Shown here: in pieces, positions 29,195-37,801 of the stretch
Numbering within the stretch: position 1 is the stretch's first letter
How the letters are laid out: each line of letters starts with the position of its first letter
Assembly: GCA_013911975.1 (NCBI GenBank)
Contig: JACESF010000019.1
Location: forward strand, 1 to 63,755
Direction: 5' to 3'
DNA length: 63,755 nt
DNA from: Hyphomicrobiales bacterium
GTDB lineage: Bacteria; Pseudomonadota; Alphaproteobacteria; Rhizobiales; Xanthobacteraceae
Notes under the pieces: model-generated
Databases searched by the model: none
Seen by the model: only the letters and a program-made list of their open reading frames with translations
What the model was told of the DNA's origin: nothing
Made by a program: the position numbers and the translations under genes

Positions 29195-30301
29195 TTGCGC
29201 CGCGTGATCGGACTTTGCCTCGTCAGTGCCGCGCTTGTGCTCGGCCCCTGCCTCCAGCCCGCCTCGGCGCAGGATACCCGGCCGGGAACCCAAACCCCTC
29301 AATCCCAGCCTTCCCAATCCCAGCCTGCCCAATCCCAGGATGCGCCGGACGGGCCCAAGGGCCCCGCCGCCGCGCTGCGCGCCATCTGGAAGCATTTCTC
29401 GGGCGAGCGGCTGCCGGCGGAGATCGTCTCCACCAACGGGCGGCTGGAGGCCGAGCAGGTGCTGGTCTCCGCGAAGTTCGCCGGGCGGGTCTCCCAGGTG
29501 CTGGTGGAGGAAGGGCAGACCGTGGACGCGGGTGCCGTGGTGGCGCGCATGGACACGGCCGAACTGGACGCGCAGCTTCTGGGCGCGCAGGCCCAGGTGC
29601 GCCGGGCCGAGCGCTCCGCCGCCGAGGCGGAGGCCGCCATCGCCCAGCGCGAAAGCGAGCGCATCCTCGCCCGCCAGGAGTTCGAGCGCGCCTCCAGCCT
29701 CGCCCAGAAGGGCTACGGCACCATCCAGCAGCAGGACCAGCGGCGCAGCCAGCTCGATGCCTCGGAAGCCGCCTACCGGGCCGCCTCCGCGAGCCTCGAC
29801 GCGGCGGAAGCCTCGGCGGACGCCGCGCGGGCGGACGTGGCGCGCATCCAGTCCCAGCTCACCGACGCCGTCCTCGTCGCCCCGCGCCGGGGGCGGGTGG
29901 AATACAAGCTCGTCCAGTCGGGCGAGGTGGTGGCGGCGGGCGCGCCCATCGCCACGCTGCTGGACCTGTCGGACGTCTACATGACCGTGTTCCTCCCCGC
30001 GCGGGTCGCCGGCCGCCTCTCGCTGGGCGACGAGGCGCGCATCGTGCTCGATCCCGCGCCCGATCTAGTGGTGCCCGCCACCGTGTCCTTCGTGGCCACC
30101 CAGGCCCAGTTCACGCCGAAGACGGTGGAGACGGCGGACGAGCGCGAGAAGCTGATGTTCCGGGTGAAGCTGCGCATCGCTCCCGCACTGCTCAAGCAAT
30201 ATGAGAGCCTCGTGAAGGTGGGCGTGCGCGGCCTTGCCTATGTGCGGACCAACGCCAAGACAGCCTGGCCCGCCCATCTGGCGGTGAAGCTGCCGCAATG
30301 A
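29195..30301 (+). CDS. HlyD-family periplasmic adaptor (YhiI-like)
   Basis: 368 residues from TTG 29195, chosen because GGAG lies eight bases upstream and the protein then starts with a signal peptide (MRRVIGLCLVSAALVLG ending ASAQ). In-frame ATGs upstream would bury that signal. A repetitive Gln/Ser/Pro linker (QSQPSQSQPAQSQ) follows, then a biotinyl-lipoyl half (SAKFAGRVSQVLVEEG), a long coiled coil at about 130-220 and the second half (VLVAPRRGRVEYKLVQSGE). It bridges inner-membrane exporter and outer-membrane channel. The stop overlaps the next start (ATGA). No TolC gene is present. Confidence 0.88.
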   Translation: MRRVIGLCLVSAALVLGPCLQPASAQDTRPGTQTPQSQPSQSQPAQSQDAPDGPKGPAAALRAIWKHFSGERLPAEIVSTNGRLEAEQVLVSAKFAGRVSQVLVEEGQTVDAGAVVARMDTAELDAQLLGAQAQVRRAERSAAEAEAAIAQRESERILARQEFERASSLAQKGYGTIQQQDQRRSQLDASEAAYRAASASLDAAEASADAARADVARIQSQLTDAVLVAPRRGRVEYKLVQSGEVVAAGAPIATLLDLSDVYMTVFLPARVAGRLSLGDEARIVLDPAPDLVVPATVSFVATQAQFTPKTVETADEREKLMFRVKLRIAPALLKQYESLVKVGVRGLAYVRTNAKTAWPAHLAVKLPQ

Positions 30302-33018
30302 GCGAGGCCGCTGTCCGGCTCGCCGGGGTCGGGCATCGCTACGGCGCCACCCGCGCCCTGGACGGCGTGGACCTCGCCGTGCCCTCCGGCGTGCTCGCGG
30401 GCCTCATCGGGCCGGACGGGGTGGGCAAGTCCACGGTGCTCGGGCTCGCGGCCGGGGTCACGCGCATCCAGCACGGCACGGTGACGGTGCTGGGCGGCGA
30501 CATGGCCGACACAGCCCATCGCCGCGCCATCTGCGCGCGCGTCGCCTACATGCCCCAGGGGCTGGGACGGAACCTCTATCCCACCCTGAGCGTGGAGGAG
30601 AATCTCGACTTCTTCGCGCGCCTGTTCGGCCAGCCCAAGGCGGAGCGGGCGGCGCGCATCGCCGACCTCGTGGCCGCCACCGGGCTCGCGGCCTTCCGCG
30701 ACCGTCCGGCGGGCAAGCTCTCCGGCGGCATGAAGCAGAAGCTCGGCATCTGCGCCGCGCTGATCCACGATCCCGACCTCGTCATCCTGGACGAGCCCAC
30801 CACGGGCGTCGATCCGCTCTCGCGCCGCCAGTTCTGGGAATTGGTGGAGCGCATCCGCGCGCGCCGGCCGGGCATGAGCGTGCTGGTGGCCACCGCCTAT
30901 ATGGACGAGGCCGAGCGCTTCGACTGGCTCGCCGCCATGCATGACGGAAAGGTGGTGGCCTCGGGCAGTCCGGCGGAGCTGAAGGCCCGCACCGGCGCCG
31001 ACAGCCTGGAGACCGCCTTCGTGCGGCTGCTGCCGGAAGCGCAGGGCGCGCGCGAGCCGCTCCTCGTGCCCCCGCGCGTGCCCGACACGGGGCCGCCCGC
31101 CATCGAGGCGGAAGGGCTCACCCGCCGGTTCGGCGCCTTCACGGCGGTGGACCATGTGAGCTTCCGCATCGGCCGGGGCGAAATCTTCGGCTTCCTCGGC
31201 TCCAACGGCTCGGGCAAGAGCACCACCATGAAGATGCTCACGGGCCTGTTGCCCGCGAGCGAGGGCGAGGCGCGCCTGTTCGGCCAGACCCTGGACGCGG
31301 GCGACATCGAGACCCGGCGGCGCGTGGGCTACATGTCCCAGGCCTTCTCGCTCTATGGCGAGCTGACGGTGCGCCAGAACCTCGTGCTGCACGCCCAGCT
31401 CTTCCAACTTCCCAAGGCGGACATTCCCGGCCGGGTGGAGGAGATGCTGGCCCGCTTCGACCTGAAGGAGGTGGCGGACGCGCGCCCCGAGCGCCTGCCG
31501 CTCGGCATGCGCCAGCGCCTCCAATTGGCGGTGGCGCTCATTCACAGCCCGGAAATCCTGATCCTGGACGAGCCCACGTCGGGCGTCGATCCCATCGCGC
31601 GGGACGGCTTCTGGCGCATCCTCATCGCGCTGTCGCGGGAGGAGGGGGTGACCATCTTCCTCTCCACCCATTTCATGAACGAGGCGGAGCGCTGCGACCG
31701 CATCTCCCTGATGCACGAGGGCAAGGTGCTGGCGGTGGGCGCCCCCGCCGAGCTGCGCGCGGCCCATGGCGGGGCGAGCCTGGAGGACGTGTTCATCGGC
31801 GTGCTCGAACAGGCGCAGGTGGCCACCGCCGCGCCCGGCGACACCCCGCAGGACGCCCCGGTGGCGACCGCACAGAGCGGGCCGCCCAAGCGCTTCGACC
31901 CCCGCCGCCTCTGGGCCTATGCGTGGCGCGAGATGCTGGAGATCCGCCGCGACCCGGCGCGCCTCGCCTTCGCCCTGCTGGGCCCGGCTCTGCTGCTCAT
32001 CACTTTCGGCTACGGCATCTCCTTCGACGTGGAGCACCTCGCCTATGCCGCCTACGACCAGGACCAGAGCGCCCAGAGCCGCCAGCTCCTGGAGAGCTTC
32101 GAGGGGTCGCGCTATTTCACCGAGCGCCCGCCCGTCACCGCGCCCGCGCAGATGGACCGGCGCCTCCAGAGCGGCGAGCTGAAGCTCGGCATCGAGATCC
32201 CGCCGGATTTCGGCAAGGACCTCATGCGCGGGCTGACGCCGGAAGTGGGGATCTGGCTCGACGGCGCCATGCCGTTCCGCGCCGAGACCACGCGGGGCTA
32301 TGTAACCGGCCTCGCCCAGTCCTACGTGGCCGACGAGACCATGCGCCAGCAGGGGCGGGCGGTGGCGGCCTATCCCATCTCCATCGAGCAGCGCTTCCTC
32401 TACAACCAGGCCTTCAAGAGCGCGAACGCCATCGTGCCCAGCGTCATCATGCTCATGCTGGTGCTCATCCCCGCCATCACCACCGCGCTCGGCATCGTGA
32501 AGGAGAAGGAGACGGGCTCCATCGCCAATTTTCAGTCGACGCCCGTCACCAAGCTAGAATTCCTGCTGGGCAAGCAATTGCCCTATGTGGGCATCGCGGC
32601 GGCGAGCTTCGTCACGCTGGTGCTCATCACAATCACCCTGTTCGCGGTGCCCCTGAAGGGCTCGGTGCTCACGCTGGTCCTGGGCTCGCTCGCCTATATC
32701 CTCGCCACCACGGGCTTCGGCCTGTTCGTCTCCGCCTTCGTGGGCAGCCAGGTGGCAGCCATCTTCGCCACCGCCATCATCGCGATCATCCCCGCCGTGA
32801 ACTTCTCCGGCCTCATGGTGCCGGTCTCCTCGCTCACGGGCAGCGGGCGGTTCATCGGCCTCCTGTTCCCGGCGGCGTGGTACCAGCCCATCACGGTGGG
32901 CGTGTTCGCCAAGGGGCTCGGCTTTTCCGACCTGTGGCGGGAGATCCTCGTGCTCCTGCTGTTCGGGGCCGCCTTCATCGCCGCCTCCGTGGTGGCGCTG
33001 CGCAAGAGGAGCGCCTGA
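30298..33018 (+). CDS. rbbA: RbbA-like ABC transporter: two ATPase domains fused to ABC-2 permease
   Basis: 906 residues, close to E. coli RbbA in length and plan. First ATPase: Walker A GPDGVGKST at 38-46, signature LSGGMKQKL near 140, VILDEPTTGVDP. Second ATPase: GSNGSGKST near 300, LILDEPTSGVDP; its signature reads LPLGMRQRL, a degenerate form. From about residue 540 comes an ABC-2 type permease with a large extracytoplasmic loop and five or six helices. RbbA was described as ribosome-associated in E. coli, but in this operon (HlyD, fused ABC, second permease) an exporter role is the better reading. Substrate unknown. Confidence 0.9.
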   Translation: MSEAAVRLAGVGHRYGATRALDGVDLAVPSGVLAGLIGPDGVGKSTVLGLAAGVTRIQHGTVTVLGGDMADTAHRRAICARVAYMPQGLGRNLYPTLSVEENLDFFARLFGQPKAERAARIADLVAATGLAAFRDRPAGKLSGGMKQKLGICAALIHDPDLVILDEPTTGVDPLSRRQFWELVERIRARRPGMSVLVATAYMDEAERFDWLAAMHDGKVVASGSPAELKARTGADSLETAFVRLLPEAQGAREPLLVPPRVPDTGPPAIEAEGLTRRFGAFTAVDHVSFRIGRGEIFGFLGSNGSGKSTTMKMLTGLLPASEGEARLFGQTLDAGDIETRRRVGYMSQAFSLYGELTVRQNLVLHAQLFQLPKADIPGRVEEMLARFDLKEVADARPERLPLGMRQRLQLAVALIHSPEILILDEPTSGVDPIARDGFWRILIALSREEGVTIFLSTHFMNEAERCDRISLMHEGKVLAVGAPAELRAAHGGASLEDVFIGVLEQAQVATAAPGDTPQDAPVATAQSGPPKRFDPRRLWAYAWREMLEIRRDPARLAFALLGPALLLITFGYGISFDVEHLAYAAYDQDQSAQSRQLLESFEGSRYFTERPPVTAPAQMDRRLQSGELKLGIEIPPDFGKDLMRGLTPEVGIWLDGAMPFRAETTRGYVTGLAQSYVADETMRQQGRAVAAYPISIEQRFLYNQAFKSANAIVPSVIMLMLVLIPAITTALGIVKEKETGSIANFQSTPVTKLEFLLGKQLPYVGIAAASFVTLVLITITLFAVPLKGSVLTLVLGSLAYILATTGFGLFVSAFVGSQVAAIFATAIIAIIPAVNFSGLMVPVSSLTGSGRFIGLLFPAAWYQPITVGVFAKGLGFSDLWREILVLLLFGAAFIAASVVALRKRSA

Positions 33019-34196
33019 TGCCCGGCACGCCCGACACGGCCGGGGTGCCGGAACGCGAGCGGATGCGCCAGGGCCTTCTGGCGCGGGCCATGCGCGTGTT
33101 CCGCCTCGGCATCAAGGAACTCTACAGCCTGAAGGCCGATCCGGTCCTCCTGGGCCTCATCATCTACACCTTCACCTTCGCCATCTATTCGGTGGCCACC
33201 GGCGCCAAGTTCGAGGTGGAGAACGCCTCGGTGGCGGTGGTGGACGAGGACGGCTCCATCCTCTCCGCGCGCCTGCGGGACGCGCTCATCGCGCCCTTCT
33301 TCAAGCCGCCCGCGCTGATCGGCGCCCATGAGGTGGACGCGGCCATGGACGCTGGAAAGTACGTGTTCGTGCTGGAGATCCCGCCCAAGTTCGAGCACGA
33401 CGTGATTGCGGGCCGCCATCCGACCCTGCTGCTGGACATCGACGCCACCGCCATGTCCCAGGCGGGCAATGGCGCCTCCTACATCCAGAACATCGTGATG
33501 AACGAGGTGATCGCCGCCTATCCCGCGCTGGCGCCGGAGGACAATATCTCCGTGGTGGTGCGCGCGCTGTTCAACCCGAACCTGAAGTCGTCCTGGTTCA
33601 CGGCGGTCATGCAGGTCATCAACAACGTGACCATGCTCTCCGTCATCCTCACCGGGGCGGCACTCATCCGCGAGCGCGAGCACGGCACCATCGAGCACCT
33701 GCTGGTGATGCCGGTGACGCCCATCGAGATCATGCTGGCGAAGATCTGGGCCAACGGCTTCGTGATCGTCGCCGCCGCCACCTTCTCCCTGTTGGTTGTG
33801 GTGCAATGGCTGCTGGGCGTGCCGGTGGCGGGCTCGCTCGCCTTGTTCGTGGCGGCGAGCATCCTCTACCAGTTCTCGGTGACGGCGCTGGGCATCCTGG
33901 TGGCCACCTTCTCCAGTTCCATGGCGCAGTTCGGTCTCATCGCCATGCCGCTGCTCATCATCATGAACCTGCTCTCGGGCAGCACCACGCCCATGGAGAG
34001 CATGCCGGTCTGGCTGCAATATGTGATGCAGCTCTCTCCCGCACCCCACTTCGTCGCGCTCTCCCAGGCCATCCTCTATCGCGGGGCGGGGCTCTCGGTG
34101 ATCTGGCCGCAATTGCTGGCCCTGGTGCTGATCGGCGGCGCCTTCTTCGCGCTCGCTGCCGCCCGCTTCCGCAAGGCGCTGCTCTCGGCGCAGTGA
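33018..34196 (+). CDS. ABC-2 type permease (YhhJ-like)
   Basis: 392 residues. One N-terminal helix (ADPVLLGLIIYTFTFAIYS region), a long extracytoplasmic domain of about 170 residues (FEVENASVAVVDEDG and so on), then five helices in the second half, as in YhhJ/YbhR-type half-permeases. It should pair with the permease part of the preceding fused protein. The start overlaps the previous stop (TGATG). Last gene of the three-gene exporter operon; the following gene has its own promoter signature. Confidence 0.9.
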   Translation: MPGTPDTAGVPERERMRQGLLARAMRVFRLGIKELYSLKADPVLLGLIIYTFTFAIYSVATGAKFEVENASVAVVDEDGSILSARLRDALIAPFFKPPALIGAHEVDAAMDAGKYVFVLEIPPKFEHDVIAGRHPTLLLDIDATAMSQAGNGASYIQNIVMNEVIAAYPALAPEDNISVVVRALFNPNLKSSWFTAVMQVINNVTMLSVILTGAALIREREHGTIEHLLVMPVTPIEIMLAKIWANGFVIVAAATFSLLVVVQWLLGVPVAGSLALFVAASILYQFSVTALGILVATFSSSMAQFGLIAMPLLIIMNLLSGSTTPMESMPVWLQYVMQLSPAPHFVALSQAILYRGAGLSVIWPQLLALVLIGGAFFALAAARFRKALLSAQ

Positions 34197-34212
34197 AAAA
34201 AACCGCCCGCCA

Positions 34213-34239
34213 TGTCACATCCGGCGCGGCGGCCTCGTC
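34213..34239 (+). promoter_or_regulatory. ECF41-type promoter
   Basis: TGTCACA at 34213-34219, sixteen bases, then CGTC at 34236-34239. This matches the promoter described for ECF41 sigma factors upstream of their linked carboxymuconolactone-decarboxylase-type gene. Both a target-type gene and an ECF41 sigma gene follow directly, so autoregulation is likely. It lies 17 bp after the exporter operon. Confidence 0.75.
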
Positions 34240-34301
34240 TTGGTGGCAGATCCCGCGTCGCGCCGATGGTCGGCCGAGGCGGGACGTCCATGGAGACGAC
34301 G

Positions 34302-34766
34302 ATGACCCCGCGCGTGACCGCCCCCTTCAAGCTCGCCCCGGATGCCATCAAGGCCATGATGGCGCTGGAGGCGAGCTTCAAGACCAGCGGCCTGGAGCAC
34401 AATCTTCTCGAACTGCTGCGCCTGCGCGCCTCGCAGATCAATGGCTGCGCTTATTGCATCCACATGCACGCCACGGACCTCAGGGCCAAGGGCGAAAGCG
34501 AGATGCGCCTCTACATGCTGGATGCCTGGCGCGAATCCACCCTCTACACGCCGCGCGAGCGCGCCGCCCTCGGCTGGACCGAGGCGCTCACCAAGCTCTC
34601 CCTCACCGGCGCGCCCGATGCGGACTATGATCTGCTGAAGGCGCAGTTCAGCGAGGCCGAGCAGGTGCAGCTCACTTTGGTCATCGGGTCCATCAATGTC
34701 TGGAACCGGCTGCAGGTGGGCTTCCGCGCCCAGCATCCGGCGGAGCCGGAAAGCCATGCGGCCTGA
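34302..34766 (+). CDS. AhpD-like carboxymuconolactone decarboxylase family protein
   Basis: 154 residues. The AhpD-type redox motif CAYCIHMHA (Cys-x2-Cys-x3-His) lies near residue 49. Family members with this motif act as peroxidase partners or hydroperoxide reductases. The start at 34302 is favoured by GGAG six bases upstream; ATG 34290 is possible, while an ATG-like start at 34212 would overlap the promoter. The gene overlaps the sigma factor by 11 bases and forms the conserved pair seen with ECF41 sigma factors. The natural substrate is unknown. Confidence 0.88.
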   Translation: MTPRVTAPFKLAPDAIKAMMALEASFKTSGLEHNLLELLRLRASQINGCAYCIHMHATDLRAKGESEMRLYMLDAWRESTLYTPRERAALGWTEALTKLSLTGAPDADYDLLKAQFSEAEQVQLTLVIGSINVWNRLQVGFRAQHPAEPESHAA

Positions 34767-35643
34767 CGCGGCCCTGGAAACCTTCGAGGCGCGCCGGCCC
34801 CGGCTGGTGCGCCTCGCCTACCGCATGCTGGGCTCCATGGCGGAGGCGGAGGACGTGGTCCAGGAGGCCTGGCTGCGCTGGCAGAAGGCGGACCACGACG
34901 AGGTCCGCGTGCCGGAAGCCTTCCTCACGCGCACCGTCACCCGGCTGTGCCTCGACGCCATGAAGTCGGCGCGGGCGCGGCGGGAGGTCTATGTGGGCGC
35001 GTGGCTGCCCGAGCCCATGGTGGAGCCGGAGGAAGAGGGGCCGCGGCTCGACGAGCTGACGCTCACCCTCATGCTGGCGCTGGAGCGCCTCTCGCCACTG
35101 GAGCGCGCGGCCTTCCTGCTGCACGACGTGTTCGGCGAGAGTGCCGACGCGGTGGCCCGCACGCTGGAGCGCGATGCCGCCGCCGTGCGGCAGCTCGCCT
35201 CGCGGGCGCGGCGCCATGTGCAGGAGGCGCGCCCGCGCTATCCGGTGGCGCGGGAGGAGGGGGAGCGGATCGCCCGCGCTTTCTTCGCCGCCTCCACCAC
35301 CGGCGACACGGCCGCGCTCCAGGCCATGCTGGCGGAAACCGTGGTGCTCACCTCCGACGGCGGCGGCAAGGTGCTGGCCTTCCACAATCCCATCGTGGGG
35401 CTGGCGCGGGCGTTGCGGCTCTTTGCCAGCCTCACCCGCAAGCAGGCGGACGCACCCCCGGAATTCCTGCGCCCGGCCTGGATCGACGGGCTGCCCGGCT
35501 ATATCAGCCGCGAACGGGGCGGGATCATCCAGACCACGGCGCTGGAGATCGCGGACGGGCGCATCACCGCCATCTACATCACCCGCAACCCGGACAAGCT
35601 GTTGGAGGTCGCGCAGCGGCTCGCGGGCGCGGGCCGCGCCTGA
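34756..35643 (+). CDS. ECF41 RNA polymerase sigma factor with SnoaL-like C-terminal domain
   Basis: 295 residues. Sigma regions 2 (LAYRMLGSMAEAEDVVQEAWL) and 4 (LSPLERAAFLLHDVFG) are followed by a ~110-residue SnoaL-like extension. The ECF41 signatures are all present: WLPEP between regions 2 and 4, DGGGK near 200, and NPDKL near the C-terminus. In ECF41 proteins this extension, rather than a separate anti-sigma factor, controls activity. No anti-sigma gene is present here, in agreement. Translationally coupled to the AhpD-like gene. Confidence 0.93.
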   Translation: MRPDAALETFEARRPRLVRLAYRMLGSMAEAEDVVQEAWLRWQKADHDEVRVPEAFLTRTVTRLCLDAMKSARARREVYVGAWLPEPMVEPEEEGPRLDELTLTLMLALERLSPLERAAFLLHDVFGESADAVARTLERDAAAVRQLASRARRHVQEARPRYPVAREEGERIARAFFAASTTGDTAALQAMLAETVVLTSDGGGKVLAFHNPIVGLARALRLFASLTRKQADAPPEFLRPAWIDGLPGYISRERGGIIQTTALEIADGRITAIYITRNPDKLLEVAQRLAGAGRA

Positions 35644-35648
35644 GCACG

Positions 35649-35679
35649 AAAAAGGCCCGCCCCCAGGAGGGGACGGGCC
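35649..35679 (-). terminator. thrS intrinsic terminator
   Basis: Stem GGCCCG-CCCC with an AGGA loop on the plus strand (10 of 11 pairs), followed on the minus strand by TTTTT. It lies about 30 bases after the thrS stop and also separates it from the convergent sigma gene. Confidence 0.8.
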
Positions 35680-35708
35680 GTGTTCGGATGTCGGCCGGGT
35701 GCGGGCGG

Positions 35709-37670
35709 TCAGCCGGCCTTGCGCTTCACGTCCGGTGCGGTGGCCTCGGCGGCGAGCAGGGCCAGGGCCTCGTCCAACGGCAGGACGGTCTGCTCGTTGG
35801 AGCCGAGGCGCCGCACGGAGACGGTGCGCTCCGCCGCTTCCTTGCGGCCCGCCACGAGGATGACCGGCACCTTGGCCAGCGAATGCTCGCGGACCTTGTA
35901 GTTGATCTTCTCGTTGCGCAGGTCGAGGTCCACCCGCAGGTCCAGCGCCTTGGCGGCGGCGGCCACTTCCGCGGCATAGTCATCCGCGTCCGAGGTGATG
36001 GTGGTCACCACGAGCTGGGTGGGCGCGAGCCAGAGCGGGAAATGGCCCGCGAAATGCTCGATGAGGATGCCGGTGAAGCGCTCCATGGAGCCGCAGATGG
36101 CGCGGTGGATCATGACCGGCGTCTTCTTGCTGCCGTCCGCGTCCACATAGAAGGCGCCGAACCGCTCCGGCAGGTTGAAGTCCACCTGCGTGGTGCCGCA
36201 CTGCCATTCCCGGCCGATGGCGTCCGAGAGGGTGTATTCGAACTTCGGGCCGTAGAAGGCGCCTTCGCCCGGCAGGATGCCGGTCTTGATCTTGCCGCCC
36301 GACTGCTCCTCGATCTGCGCGAGAACCCGGGTCATCACCTCCTCCGCATGGTCCCAGACCGCGTCGGAGCCGACGCGCTTCTCGGGCCGGGTGGAGAGCT
36401 TCACCACGATGTTCTCGAAGCCGAAATCGGCATAGGTGGAGAGGATCAGGTCGTTGATCTTCAGGCACTCGGCCGCCATCTGCTCCTCGGTGCAGAAGAT
36501 GTGGGCGTCGTCCTGGGTGAAACCGCGCACGCGCATCAGCCCGTGCAGCGCGCCGGAAGGCTCGTAGCGGTGCACCGCGCCGAACTCGGCGAGGCGCAGC
36601 GGCAGGTCGCGGTACGACTTCAGGCCGTGCTTGAAGATCTGCACATGGCCGGGGCAGTTCATGGGCTTCAGCGCGAACACGCGCTCGTCGCCGGTGTCGT
36701 CGCCCGCCGACTGCACCTTGAACATGTTCTCCTTGTACCAGCCCCAGTGGCCGGAGGTCTCCCACAGGGACTTGTCCAGCACCTGGGGGGCGTTCACCTC
36801 GTCATAGTCCGCCTTCAGGCGGCGGCGCATATAGGAGACGAGGTTCTGGAACAGGTTCCAGCCCTTGGGGTGCCAGAAGACCGTGCCGGGGCCTTCCTCC
36901 TGGAAGTGGAAGAGGTCCATCTCCCGGCCGAGGCGGCGATGGTCGCGCTTCTCGGCCTCTTCCAGGCGGTGGAGATAGGCGTCGAGCGCCGCCTGGTCAT
37001 GCCAGGCGGTGCCGTAGATGCGGGTGAGCATGGGATTGTTGCTGTCGCCGCGCCAATAGGCGCCCGCCACCTTCATGAGCTTGAAGGCGGTGCCGATCTT
37101 GCCCGTGGAGGGCATGTGCGGGCCGCGGCAGAGGTCGAACCATTCGCCCTGCTTGTAGATCTTGACGTCCTGGTCCTCGGGGATGGCGTCCACCAGCTCC
37201 ACCTTGAACGCCTCGCCCTTGGTGGCGAACACGTTCTTGGCCTCGTTGCGGCTCCACACTTCCTTGGTGAAGGGACGGTCGCGGGCGATGATCTCCTTCA
37301 TCTTCGCCTCGATCTTCGGCAGATCGTCGGTGGTGAAGGGCTCGTTGCGGGCGAAGTCGTAATAGAAGCCGTTCTCGATCACCGGGCCGATGGTGACCTG
37401 GGTGCCGGGATAGAGATCCTGCACCGCCTCGGCCAGCACATGGGCGGCGTCGTGGCGGATGAGTTCCAGGGCGCGCGGGTCGTCGCGGGTGACGATCTCC
37501 AGGCGCGCATCCTTGGTGATGGGCTCGGCAAGGTCCGCCAGTTCCCCGTCCAGGGTCACGGCGACAGCCTTCTTGGCCAGCGATTTGGAGATGGCGGCGG
37601 CGATGTCCGCGCCGGAGGTCCCCTCGGCATAGTCGCGCACGGCGCCGTCGGGGAAAGTCAGGTGGATCAT
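35709..37670 (-). CDS. thrS: Threonyl-tRNA synthetase
   Basis: 653 residues, normal for full-length bacterial ThrRS. Order: TGS domain (1-61), SAD editing domain with HDAAH (about 75-79) and the Cys-containing [13 protein letters not shown], catalytic domain with MNCPGH and the zinc-binding His residues, [26 protein letters not shown], and a C-terminal anticodon-binding domain. The start at 37670 (MIHLTFPDG) has AGGAG eight bases upstream. The leader contains a hairpin resembling the tRNA-Thr anticodon arm (37690-37706), suggesting translational autocontrol as known for E. coli thrS. Confidence 0.96.
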   Translation of the reverse strand: MIHLTFPDGAVRDYAEGTSGADIAAAISKSLAKKAVAVTLDGELADLAEPITKDARLEIVTRDDPRALELIRHDAAHVLAEAVQDLYPGTQVTIGPVIENGFYYDFARNEPFTTDDLPKIEAKMKEIIARDRPFTKEVWSRNEAKNVFATKGEAFKVELVDAIPEDQDVKIYKQGEWFDLCRGPHMPSTGKIGTAFKLMKVAGAYWRGDSNNPMLTRIYGTAWHDQAALDAYLHRLEEAEKRDHRRLGREMDLFHFQEEGPGTVFWHPKGWNLFQNLVSYMRRRLKADYDEVNAPQVLDKSLWETSGHWGWYKENMFKVQSAGDDTGDERVFALKPMNCPGHVQIFKHGLKSYRDLPLRLAEFGAVHRYEPSGALHGLMRVRGFTQDDAHIFCTEEQMAAECLKINDLILSTYADFGFENIVVKLSTRPEKRVGSDAVWDHAEEVMTRVLAQIEEQSGGKIKTGILPGEGAFYGPKFEYTLSDAIGREWQCGTTQVDFNLPERFGAFYVDADGSKKTPVMIHRAICGSMERFTGILIEHFAGHFPLWLAPTQLVVTTITSDADDYAAEVAAAAKALDLRVDLDLRNEKINYKVREHSLAKVPVILVAGRKEAAERTVSVRRLGSNEQTVLPLDEALALLAAEATAPDVKRKAG

Positions 37671-37689
37671 GGCATTTCTCCTGCCCACT

Positions 37690-37706
37690 CCTGCGTACCA
37701 CGCAGG
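37690..37706 (-). promoter_or_regulatory. thrS leader hairpin mimicking a tRNA-Thr(GGU) anticodon arm
   Basis: In the transcript, CCUGCGUGGUACGCAGG folds as a 5-bp stem (CCUGC/GCAGG) with a 7-base loop GUGGUAC. Numbered like a tRNA this gives U33, anticodon G34-G35-U36 and A37. GGU is a threonine anticodon. The hairpin ends seven bases before the AGGAG ribosome site of thrS. Confidence 0.6.
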
Positions 37707-37721
37707 TAGGCGTTTTTTGAC

Positions 37722-37738
37722 CGGCCTCCTTTAGGCCG
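37722..37738 (-). promoter_or_regulatory. Second thrS leader hairpin
   Basis: Six-bp stem CGGCCT / AGGCCG with a five-base AAAGG loop in the transcript sense, joined to the anticodon-like hairpin by an A-rich, apparently unpaired linker (GUCAAAAAACGCCUA). The spacing recalls the two-stem operator of E. coli thrS. The true transcript start is unknown, so this stem may lie at the promoter instead. Confidence 0.4.
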
Positions 37739-37766
37739 TGGCCCCGCGCTCGTAAAGCCGCAGCCC

Positions 37767-37794
37767 GGCGCGGGGCTTGCGTGCCCCGCGCGCC
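37767..37794. terminator. GC-rich hairpin after the ion-channel gene
   Basis: GGCGCGGGGC pairs with GCCCCGCG-CGCC around a six-base loop (one bulge), eight bases beyond the channel stop. No T-tract follows on either strand, so it may be a weak or Rho-assisted terminator. Confidence 0.4.
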
Positions 37795-37801
37795 GTCGGC
37801 C

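Noticed and set aside
37690..37716. Hairpin plus TTTTTT as a plus-strand terminator
   Set aside because: Four unpaired bases and CG separate the stem from the T-run, and no plus-strand gene ends there. The thrS-leader reading fits better.
37671..37740. T-box riboswitch ahead of thrS
   Set aside because: There is no conserved T-box sequence or long specifier/antiterminator layout; only a short anticodon-arm-like hairpin is present.
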